In this document: positions 16,273-22,023 of the stretch, one piece after another
How positions within the stretch are numbered: the stretch's first letter is position 1
How the letters are laid out: every line of letters begins with the position of its first letter
NCBI GenBank assembly: GCA_022508735.1
Contig: JAFLUQ010000022.1
Location: forward strand, 1-22,023
DNA length: 22,023 nucleotides
Reading direction: 5' to 3'
Source of the DNA: Oscillospiraceae bacterium
Lineage (GTDB): Bacteria > Bacillota > Clostridia > UMGS1883
Program-made: the position numbers and the translations under genes
Notes under the pieces: generated by a model
Databases searched by the model: none
Told to the model about the DNA's origin: nothing
Seen by the model: the letters and a program-made list of their open reading frames with translations, nothing else

Positions 16273-17190
16273 ATGGATCTGAATAAAACTGGTAAAACAA
16301 TTGCGAAGCTCAGAAAACAGGCCGGTCTCACTCAGGCCGCTCTGGCTGAAAAGCTTGGGATCAGCGACAAAGCTGTTTCCAAGTGGGAGCGGGGGATAGC
16401 CTGCCCCGATGTAGCCAGCTGGAACACACTGTCGATACTGCTGGATACGGACATTGAAAGTCTTATATACGGGCATGAGGGGCGGAATGAGTGGAAGGGT
16501 GTTCTTTTGCCGGATAACTCAGTTCCGGCAAGCACCACTGTTTACAATAAGCCGCTCATCCATTATCTGCTGTCGCAGTTCCTTCTGGCGGGGATAAACG
16601 ACATAACTGTTATCGGTGACTGCGAGCCTATCTCGCTGCCGGGGGTCAATATTACCATAGCTGACAGGGCGGATCGACTAAACCGGCGGTTTACATCCCA
16701 CACATTTTATATCTATGGCAACAGCTTTATATACGGCCCTAATCTGACCCGTCACTTTAAAAGGGCGATGTCACGCACAGACGGCATTACCGTTATTTCC
16801 TCGATGAAAGGAAAGGGGCGGTATCCGATCGCCGTCGACACGGACAGAAGAGCCGTTCTAAGCAGGGACGGCGCGGCAAACCAGTATTATGCGGAGCCCT
16901 TTGTTTTTGTGCCGGCAGGCTGCGAAAACAGCCGCGGCAGCTTTGAGGGTATACTCAGCGGCGACTTTAACGCCGAAACTATGGCCCGGGGCATGGCGGC
17001 CTTTAACATCGGCTCTTACGAAGAGGCCTTACGGCTTTCGGAGTACGTGAGGCTGATGGAAAGCATGACCGGGGAAAGGATAGGCTGCATAGAGGAAATT
17101 ATTGTGCGGCGGGGCATGGCGGAGTATGAGGACGTAAGAAAAACGTGCGACAAGGGCACGAAAGAATATCTGGAAGGACTGTTTCTGTGA
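16273..17190 (+). CDS. XRE-type HTH regulator fused to a degenerate RfbA-like nucleotidyltransferase domain
   Basis: The 305-residue protein begins with a Cro/CI-type helix-turn-helix (about 6-66: IAKLRKQAGLTQAALAEKLG then ISDKAVSKWERG). From residue 74 it follows RfbA to its C-terminus: WKGVLLP matches MKGIILA, YNKPLIHYLLSQFLLAGIND matches YDKPMIYYPLSTLLLAGIRD, and GERIGCIEEIIVRRGM matches GFYISCIEEIAWRRGF. The GGSGTRLYP nucleotide loop is missing, N150 replaces the metal-binding Asp (RfbA D108) and N245 replaces the other (RfbA D223). Catalysis should therefore be lost while the fold and the C-terminal regulatory region remain. The likely job is sensing dTDP-sugars or dTTP to control this operon; this is inference. 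ATG follows the rfbB stop by 3 bases with a weak ribosome site, implying coupling. It is the last gene, overlapping the terminator. Confidence 0.85.
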   Translation: MDLNKTGKTIAKLRKQAGLTQAALAEKLGISDKAVSKWERGIACPDVASWNTLSILLDTDIESLIYGHEGRNEWKGVLLPDNSVPASTTVYNKPLIHYLLSQFLLAGINDITVIGDCEPISLPGVNITIADRADRLNRRFTSHTFYIYGNSFIYGPNLTRHFKRAMSRTDGITVISSMKGKGRYPIAVDTDRRAVLSRDGAANQYYAEPFVFVPAGCENSRGSFEGILSGDFNAETMARGMAAFNIGSYEEALRLSEYVRLMESMTGERIGCIEEIIVRRGMAEYEDVRKTCDKGTKEYLEGLFL

Positions 17191-17207
17191 GGAAGCAGTC
17201 CTTTTTT
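17174..17207 (+). terminator. Rho-independent terminator of the polysaccharide operon
   Basis: AAGGACTG (17174-17181) pairs perfectly with CAGTCCTT (17196-17203); inner bases TTTCT/GGAAG extend the stem to about 13 pairs, two of them GU, around a GTGA loop. Six T residues run from 17202 to 17207. The left arm lies inside the last codons of the regulator gene and its TGA stop (17188-17190) is in the loop, so translation and termination may interfere. Confidence 0.9.
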
Positions 17208-17223
17208 GTAAACCAACGGTGGG

Positions 17224-17253
17224 TGGCAGAGAATAAATAAAATGGTGTATAAT
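17224..17253 (+). promoter_or_regulatory. Predicted sigma-A-type promoter for the ATP-grasp unit
   Basis: A perfect -10 box TATAAT is at 17248-17253 in an AT-rich stretch. The -35 is poor; TGGCAG at 17224-17229 with 18-base spacing is the best fit. It lies just after the upstream terminator and 65 bases before the ATP-grasp start, giving a leader of about 55-60 bases. The weak -35 suggests an activator or low basal activity. Confidence 0.6.
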
Positions 17254-17274
17254 TTTTATTAAATTAAAACCCAA

Positions 17275-17290
17275 TGCCGATTTCTCGGCA
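17275..17290 (+). promoter_or_regulatory. Small hairpin in the 5' leader of the ATP-grasp mRNA
   Basis: TGCCGA (17275-17280) and TCGGCA (17285-17290) form a perfect 6-bp stem with a TTTC loop, 12 bases before the AAAGGAAG ribosome-binding site. It is not followed by a T-tract, so it is no terminator. It could stabilise the mRNA 5' end or be an operator half-site pair; the function is not known. Confidence 0.4.
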
Positions 17291-17317
17291 GACAGATATA
17301 TGAAAGGAAGATGAATA

Positions 17318-18589
17318 ATGCGTGACGGAAAAAAAGTGCTTCTGGTACTTGGCGGTATTGCGGCGCTGCAAGATATTATTCTGAATGCGCAGAAGAAGGG
17401 GTATTACGTAATAGTGACAGACTATTTGGAAAATTCTCCTGCCAAGAAAATTGCAGATGAATCCTGGATGCTGAGTATTGACGATGTAGATGGAATTGTT
17501 GAGAAAGCAAAGGCAGAAGGTGTGGACGGAGTGATGAACTACTGCGTCGATCCGGGACAGAAGCCTTATCAGAAAATATGTGAGAAGCTGGGTGTCCCCT
17601 GCGTTGCCGGCTTTGAACAGTTTGATATCATGACCAATAAGGATCGGTTCAAGGAATGCTGTAAAGCCTATGGCGTCGATACGATCCCTGAATATAAGCT
17701 GGACGCCTCTCTTCGTGCAGAGGATCTTGCCGCGATAGAATATCCCATTGTAATAAAGCCTGTTGACGGAAGAGCATCTAAGGGCCTGACGATATGCAGA
17801 AGGGCAGAGGAAGTCCCGCAGGCGGTATCGTATGCGATGGATCATTCCAAGCTGAAGCGTCTTATGGTGGAAAAGTACCTTGAAAACTGTGATGAAGTTC
17901 AGGTAAAGTATGTTGCCTGCGATGGAGAGTTTTTTATTACTTCTGTTTGCGACTGGCACAGCTGCTATATGGAGGATGGTACGCGTGTTTATGTTGATTT
18001 GCTGAAATATCCTTCCAAGCTGATGGATGAATATGTTCAGACGACAAACGATAAGGTCGTTTCAATGCTGAAGGGAATAGGTATCCGCAACGGTGCAGTG
18101 GCACTTACGGCACTTCATCAGAACGGAAAATTCTATTTCTTTGATCCGGCGCTGCGTATGGGCGGCGCTCAGGACTGGCGCATCGTACGTGCGGTTACCG
18201 GTATTGATATTTCGGATATGCTGACCGAGTTTGCAATGACAGGCAGAATGGGTGAGCTGGAAGAAATTCGTAAAATTGACAAGGCATTCGCAGCAAAGCA
18301 GTCCTGCCTGCTTTATTTTGATATCAGAACCGGTACGATCGGCACAATTGAAGGTATCGAGGAGGCTGCAAAGCTTCCCGCTGTTACCGGATATTTAAAG
18401 TGCCATGAAGTGGGCGATGTTATCGAGGGTTATGGTACAACAGATAATATAGCAATGCGTTTTATGCTGCGCTGCGATTCCATTGAAGAATTGCGGCAAA
18501 CAATTCGCAAAGTGCAGGGAATGATTCGTGTTTTGGATGTGAATGGGGAAAATATGATCGTCTCTCCTATTGACCCGGACATGATCTGA
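17318..18589 (+). CDS. ATP-grasp domain protein (carboxylate-amine/thiol ligase type)
   Basis: The 423-residue protein has the layout of free-standing ATP-grasp ligases: an N-terminal pre-ATP-grasp domain (KKVLLVLGGIAALQDIILNA, then VIVTDY), the ATP-binding part with YPIVIKPVDGRASKGL (the glycine-rich loop) and VEKYLENCDEVQV, and a metal-binding end FFDPALRMGGAQDW. In the last motif the usual E-x-N-x-R reads D-x-A-x-R, so the second metal ligand seems altered. Such enzymes activate a carboxylate as an acyl phosphate and join it to an amine or thiol; the substrates here are unknown. AAAGGAAG lies 7 bases before ATG 17318. It is the first gene of a three-gene unit with a transporter and an MmgE/PrpD protein, so a carboxylic acid substrate is likely. 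Confidence 0.85.
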   Translation: MRDGKKVLLVLGGIAALQDIILNAQKKGYYVIVTDYLENSPAKKIADESWMLSIDDVDGIVEKAKAEGVDGVMNYCVDPGQKPYQKICEKLGVPCVAGFEQFDIMTNKDRFKECCKAYGVDTIPEYKLDASLRAEDLAAIEYPIVIKPVDGRASKGLTICRRAEEVPQAVSYAMDHSKLKRLMVEKYLENCDEVQVKYVACDGEFFITSVCDWHSCYMEDGTRVYVDLLKYPSKLMDEYVQTTNDKVVSMLKGIGIRNGAVALTALHQNGKFYFFDPALRMGGAQDWRIVRAVTGIDISDMLTEFAMTGRMGELEEIRKIDKAFAAKQSCLLYFDIRTGTIGTIEGIEEAAKLPAVTGYLKCHEVGDVIEGYGTTDNIAMRFMLRCDSIEELRQTIRKVQGMIRVLDVNGENMIVSPIDPDMI

Positions 18590-18620
18590 AAACAGAAAAA
18601 TTATATAAAGCTTGATTCGT

Positions 18621-18627
18621 AAAGGTG
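18621..18627 (+). promoter_or_regulatory. Ribosome-binding site that sets a TTG start for the transporter
   Basis: AAAGGTG lies 6 bases before TTG 18634. The in-frame GTG at 18625-18627 is inside this Shine-Dalgarno and so is unlikely to be the start. The next gene uses nearly the same arrangement (AGGTGATTTT then ATG 19917), supporting this reading. Confidence 0.65.
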
Positions 18628-18633
18628 ATTAGA

Positions 18634-19902
18634 TTGGGAATTGATGTTATATCTTTGATTATATTTGGATTCTGCGTGGCCTTGTTCATATGGGACAAGC
18701 TGCCAATGGCGACCACGGCGATACTTGGCTGTGCGTTGATGGTGATATTCGGGGTATGTGATTTTAAAGTCGCATTCGGGCAGTTTTCATCTTCGACCGT
18801 AATTTTGACGATCGGCGTCATGGTTATAGGCGCTGCAATTTCAGAAACAGGGCTCGCGGTTGTGATCGGCAACTGGATCGTGAAGGTTTCAAACGGCAGC
18901 GAGAGAAAACTGATCACAGGGACATACCTTGTGTCTGCGGCAATGTCGGCCTTTTTGACCAACTCGGCCGTTTTGGCTATTTTCATTCCCATTTTGATGG
19001 GATTGTCGCTTGCAGACAAAAATCTTAAGTCAAAAAATATGATCATGCCAATAGCTATTGCGTGTGTTTTGGGCGGCGCGTCGACGCTGGTGGGCTCCAC
19101 ACAGCAGTTGACGGCGCAGGGACTTCTTGAGGATGCCGGATTAAGATTGTTCAAAACCTTTGATTTCACGCCGGTTGGAGCAATTGTTGTTGTTTTTGGA
19201 CTGGTCTACTGTCTGACTCTCGGCAGATGGCTTGGGAATAAAATTTGGGGTAACAGAGAAGACAATGGCGACTATGTTTTGCCGGAAATAAAAACAGATT
19301 ATGATAAGAAAAAGATCATCATCATGGCTTTGATTTTCCTGGCAACTGTTGTTTTCTATATTACTGAGTGGATCCCGTTGGCAATTACCAGCACGAGCGC
19401 CGCAGTCATCTGTATTATCACAGGCTGTATCACTCAGAAAAAAGCGATCACCTCAGTCAACTGGAATATTGTGGGCCGTCTTGCGGGATGTTTAGGCATT
19501 GCCAAGGCATTAGAGGCCGCCGGCGGAACCGTGATAATCGCAAACGTGTTCCGCGCTGTTGTCGGGACCTCGCTCTCTCCATATTTGTTGTTCTGCTTGT
19601 TGGTATTGATGGTTTTTGTAATGAGCGAGCTGACCGTGAACTCAACAGCCCTGCTTGTGGTTTTGCCGATCATAATTTCGATTGCTCCGGAGATGGGACT
19701 TAACACGTTTACCTATGCGCTGGGTATTACCTTAGCATCAGGATGTACCCTGGCAACGCCTCTGGCAAGCTCAACACTGGGTATGTCAATGGTGGTCGGA
19801 TACAGATTTAATGACTACTTTAAGCACAATATAATTTTGGATATATGCAGCTATGTTATCATTATTTCTTTAGTACCGATGATTTACGGTTTGACAGTAT
19901 AG
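18634..19902 (+). CDS. SLC13/DASS-family (divalent anion:Na+ symporter-like) carboxylate transporter
   Basis: The integral membrane protein (422 residues from TTG 18634) has about 11-12 hydrophobic segments and an inverted-repeat design: T109-N110-S111 in SAFLTNSAVLAIFIPI and N336-S337-T338 in ELTVNSTALLVVLPII, the two re-entrant tip motifs that bind Na+ and substrate in the DASS fold. VLGGASTLVGSTQQLTAQ resembles the conserved G-T-P/N-loop region of the family. Members import di- or tricarboxylates such as succinate, malate, citrate or tartrate, or export them. Lying between an ATP-grasp ligase and an MmgE/PrpD protein, it probably moves the acid that those enzymes make or consume. ArsB/NhaD-type ion transporters are a more distant alternative. 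Confidence 0.83.
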   Translation: MGIDVISLIIFGFCVALFIWDKLPMATTAILGCALMVIFGVCDFKVAFGQFSSSTVILTIGVMVIGAAISETGLAVVIGNWIVKVSNGSERKLITGTYLVSAAMSAFLTNSAVLAIFIPILMGLSLADKNLKSKNMIMPIAIACVLGGASTLVGSTQQLTAQGLLEDAGLRLFKTFDFTPVGAIVVVFGLVYCLTLGRWLGNKIWGNREDNGDYVLPEIKTDYDKKKIIIMALIFLATVVFYITEWIPLAITSTSAAVICIITGCITQKKAITSVNWNIVGRLAGCLGIAKALEAAGGTVIIANVFRAVVGTSLSPYLLFCLLVLMVFVMSELTVNSTALLVVLPIIISIAPEMGLNTFTYALGITLASGCTLATPLASSTLGMSMVVGYRFNDYFKHNIILDICSYVIIISLVPMIYGLTV

Positions 19903-19916
19903 TCTGAGGTGATTTT

Positions 19917-21281
19917 ATGGAGAATGTTACAACTCGGATCGCAGATTTAGTATACAATTTGTCCTATGACATGGTTACAGAAGACACATTGGATGTTGTA
20001 AAAAAATTCATTGTTGATTACTATGCGGCAATAGCTGCCGGATATAAAATAAATGATGAGTTCAACAGAGTTATTTTTGATATATTGGCAGACAGCGGAA
20101 GAAAATCTGAGTCAAAAATTGCTTTTTATGACAGCAGGGTGTCTCCGGAAACGGCGGCTTACATGAATGCGATTTACTCCCATGGCGCGGACATGGATGA
20201 CGGAAACAAGAAAGCAATGGGGCACATTGCCGCACACGTCCTGTCGTCGGTATTTGCTGTTGCGGAGAGCAGAAAGTCGTCGTGGAAAGAGGTGATTGTT
20301 GCTGTATTGGCCGGATATGAGGTGTTCAACAGAGTGGCAGGCGCCGCGCAGCCAGGGATCGTAAGAAGAGGATTTCACTCCACCGGTGTGGCCGGTACGA
20401 TCGCAAGTGCGGCGGCGTGCGCAAAGCTTATGGGGCTGGATCAGGACCAGATTTATAACGCGATTTCTCTGGCGGCACTTCAGGCAAGCGGGCTGCTATT
20501 GATCACTGAAAGCGGGCAGGCATGTAAACCGCTTAATCCTGCAAATGCTGCGAGAAACGGTATTATTTCAGCCCGGATCGCATCTAAGGGGATCGAGGGT
20601 CCTGTTGATCCGTTGGAGAGCGGAAAAGGATGGTTCCATGCATTCTCTGAAACATATAATGAAAATATATTAGTCGATGGTTTGGGAGAAAAGCTTACGA
20701 TAAATGAGTCTTATGTAAAGCCATACTCATCGTGCAGACATACTCACTGCGGGATCGAATGTGCGATCAGTATACGCGAGCAAATTATTGCGAAATACGG
20801 TGAGTTCAGACAGGAGAATATCAACAAAGTTGTTTTGAACATTTACCAAAATGCGATCACAGTTGCAGGAAACGTTATAGTTCCGCGAAGTAACGATCAG
20901 ACAAAATTCTCTTTACATTATTCGTTGGCTGTTGCATTATTAAAGGGTGAGTTCGGATTTAAATATTTAAAAACAGCCGCTGTAACTGATGAAATCGTGG
21001 ATACTATCGGTAAGATCCGGATCAATGTGGACGAAGCTATGGAGAATACCAAAAAGGGAATCAGAGGGTGCCATGTTGATGTTATCATGAACGATGGAGC
21101 AGTGTTCTCGAAAACAGTTTACATGCCGAAGGGTGATGCCGAGAATTCTTTCACATGGGATGATGTTAAGGCTAAGTTAATTGACTGTGCAGACGGTGTT
21201 TTAACAAGGGGTCAATGCGATTGTCTTGTAGCGTCAATTGTGGAATTGGAATTGGACAGCAGATTTGAGTTCGGACTTTAA
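19917..21281 (+). CDS. MmgE/PrpD family protein
   Basis: The 454-residue, full-length protein belongs to the family that contains 2-methylcitrate dehydratase (PrpD), cis-aconitate decarboxylase and iminodisuccinate epimerase. The helical N-terminal domain opens with TTRIADLVYNLSY. The active-site region includes H89, D92, D94, D95 and H103 (HGADMDDG...GH), K204 in ACKPLNPANAARNG, and H275/H277 in SSCRHTHCGIEC; all are positions where the family conserves acid, basic or histidine groups. These enzymes act on C4-C7 di- or tricarboxylates by proton abstraction at C-alpha to a carboxylate. Neither PrpB nor PrpC is adjacent, so methylcitrate metabolism is not supported. AGGTG precedes ATG 19917; the transporter stop is 14 bases upstream. 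It is the last gene before a terminator. Confidence 0.9.
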   Translation: MENVTTRIADLVYNLSYDMVTEDTLDVVKKFIVDYYAAIAAGYKINDEFNRVIFDILADSGRKSESKIAFYDSRVSPETAAYMNAIYSHGADMDDGNKKAMGHIAAHVLSSVFAVAESRKSSWKEVIVAVLAGYEVFNRVAGAAQPGIVRRGFHSTGVAGTIASAAACAKLMGLDQDQIYNAISLAALQASGLLLITESGQACKPLNPANAARNGIISARIASKGIEGPVDPLESGKGWFHAFSETYNENILVDGLGEKLTINESYVKPYSSCRHTHCGIECAISIREQIIAKYGEFRQENINKVVLNIYQNAITVAGNVIVPRSNDQTKFSLHYSLAVALLKGEFGFKYLKTAAVTDEIVDTIGKIRINVDEAMENTKKGIRGCHVDVIMNDGAVFSKTVYMPKGDAENSFTWDDVKAKLIDCADGVLTRGQCDCLVASIVELELDSRFEFGL

Positions 21282-21287
21282 TACTGC

Positions 21288-21324
21288 AAAAAAGCTCACA
21301 GGCGAAAACCTGTGAGCTTTTTTT
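21288..21324. terminator. Bidirectional Rho-independent terminator between convergent units
   Basis: AAAAAAGCTCACAGG (21288-21302) and CCTGTGAGCTTTTTT (21309-21323) pair perfectly over 15 bases around CGAAAA. The T-tract at 21317-21324 serves the + strand gene; the A-tract at 21288-21293 becomes a T-tract on the - strand and serves the substrate-binding protein gene, whose stop is 22 bases away. Confidence 0.93.
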
Positions 21325-21346
21325 GAAATCCAAACAGAGGATAGAG

Positions 21347-22023
21347 TTATTCTGCTATTCCGCCCTCGACCACGAGACTGTCCTCGTAATCAAGACCGTA
21401 GGTGTCAACAAGAGTGGCCTCATAGTCCGCATGGAAGAACTGCTCGTCGGCGAGGGAAACGATCTCCGCGTTCAGCCAGTCCAGAAGCGAGGCGTTGCCC
21501 TTGGTGACAGCGGGTGCGATAGTGTCATTGCTGCCCAGTGTGGGAATACCCACTGTGTAGCCGGGATTCTGAAGGGCATAGGCGATGACCTCGGTATTGT
21601 CGTTGGCCCAGGCTGTGGCATTGCCGTTCTCAAGGGCGTTCTTTGCGTTGGCATAGGTATCGTACTTCTGAAGTGGAATGTCGGGGTAATTTGCCGTGAG
21701 ATAGGTCTCGGCGGTGGTGCCGGAGATAACGATGATCTGATCGTCACTATTCCAGTCCTCAAGCGAAGTGATAACGTTAGAGTCGGGCGATACCACGCCC
21801 AAAGCCACGTTCATGTAGGGGAGAGCGAAGTCGACTTCCTCGGCTCTTTCGGGAGTTACGGTGAAGTTGGCGAGAATGATATCAACCTTGCCTGTCTGAA
21901 GGTACTCGATGCGGTTTGCGGCTTCGGTGGAAACAAAGTTCACTTTAACGCCGAGATCCTCAGCTATGCGGTTTGCAAAGTAAACGTCATAGCCCTGATA
22001 CTCGCCGTATTCGTCAACATAGC
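21347..22023 (-). CDS. Amino-acid ABC transporter substrate-binding protein, family 3 (C-terminal part, cut by the right window edge)
   Basis: Reading leftward from the right edge, about 225 residues are visible without a start or signal peptide; these lie beyond the window. The order of motifs is that of family 3 solute-binding proteins: EYQGYDVYFANRIAEDLG, then VDIILANFTVTPERAEEVDFALPY (hinge and ligand loop), GTTAETYL, and the second lobe ending in DWLNAEIVSLADEQFFHADYEATL. The T-x-x-R of TPERAEEV is the usual arginine that binds the amino-acid carboxylate. It would deliver a polar amino acid, perhaps cystine, glutamate or arginine type, to a permease and ATPase probably encoded further right. 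It is convergent with the MmgE/PrpD unit and shares its terminator. The protein ends normally at TAA 21347-21349. Confidence 0.9.
   Translation of the reverse strand, partial: YVDEYGEYQGYDVYFANRIAEDLGVKVNFVSTEAANRIEYLQTGKVDIILANFTVTPERAEEVDFALPYMNVALGVVSPDSNVITSLEDWNSDDQIIVISGTTAETYLTANYPDIPLQKYDTYANAKNALENGNATAWANDNTEVIAYALQNPGYTVGIPTLGSNDTIAPAVTKGNASLLDWLNAEIVSLADEQFFHADYEATLVDTYGLDYEDSLVVEGGIAE

Noticed and set aside
17209..17228. Imperfect palindrome ACCAACGGTGGGT after the operon terminator, as a possible operator for the HTH protein
   Set aside because: The symmetry is poor and short, and no matching copy was found near another start in the window, so I could not support it as a binding site.
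17264..17959. 231-codon open frame on the - strand over the ATP-grasp gene
   Set aside because: The + strand frame carries the ATP-grasp motifs, promoter and ribosome site; the reverse frame has no recognisable domain.

Overview
The window looks like a chromosomal segment of a low-to-mid GC Clostridia bacterium, most likely a gut Oscillospiraceae/Ruminococcaceae-type organism. The basis is strong Shine-Dalgarno sequences, GTG/TTG starts, dense co-directional packing and family content; no rRNA or housekeeping marker is present, so this is an inference. There is no tRNA, rRNA or CRISPR array. No stretch over 300 bases lacks a gene; the longest gap, 380-566, is almost filled by a MITE-like element.

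Region 1 (1-17207) is most of a cell-surface polysaccharide (capsule or exopolysaccharide) operon, all on the + strand. In order it holds: the tail of an NTP_transf_5-type nucleotidyltransferase; a 172-bp element with 18-bp inverted ends; a GT4 glycosyltransferase; a UDP-glucose 6-dehydrogenase; an acyltransferase-3 membrane protein; two more GT4 enzymes; a radical SAM/SPASM protein; a Wzy-like polymerase; a GT32 enzyme; an O-antigen ligase/polymerase-like protein; a GT2 enzyme; a Wzx-type flippase; a DegT/DnrJ/EryC1 aminotransferase; RfbA; RfbB; and an HTH regulator fused to a degenerate RfbA-like domain. A strong hairpin terminator overlaps the end of that last gene. The logic is a Wzx/Wzy-type pathway. 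Ugd supplies UDP-glucuronate. RfbA and RfbB make dTDP-4-keto-6-deoxyglucose, which the aminotransferase probably turns into a dTDP-amino-deoxysugar, since no RfbC or RfbD for rhamnose is in the window. The glycosyltransferases assemble a lipid-linked repeat, the acyltransferase may decorate it, and the flippase and polymerase export and polymerise it. The initiating transferase and chain-length control genes would lie outside the window.

Region 2 (about 17220-21324) is a separate three-gene unit with its own promoter: an ATP-grasp ligase, an SLC13/DASS-type carboxylate transporter and an MmgE/PrpD protein, closed by a terminator that works in both directions. It suggests uptake or export and conversion of a di- or tricarboxylate or an amino-acid conjugate of one; the substrate is unknown.

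Region 3 (21347 to the right edge, - strand) is the C-terminal part of an amino-acid ABC transporter substrate-binding protein.

The most striking item is the HTH-pseudo-RfbA fusion at 16273-17190. It keeps the RfbA fold from end to end, but both metal-binding aspartates are asparagine and the nucleotide-binding loop is gone. It sits directly after rfbA and rfbB, and it reads as a catalytically dead sugar-nucleotide sensor wired to DNA binding.
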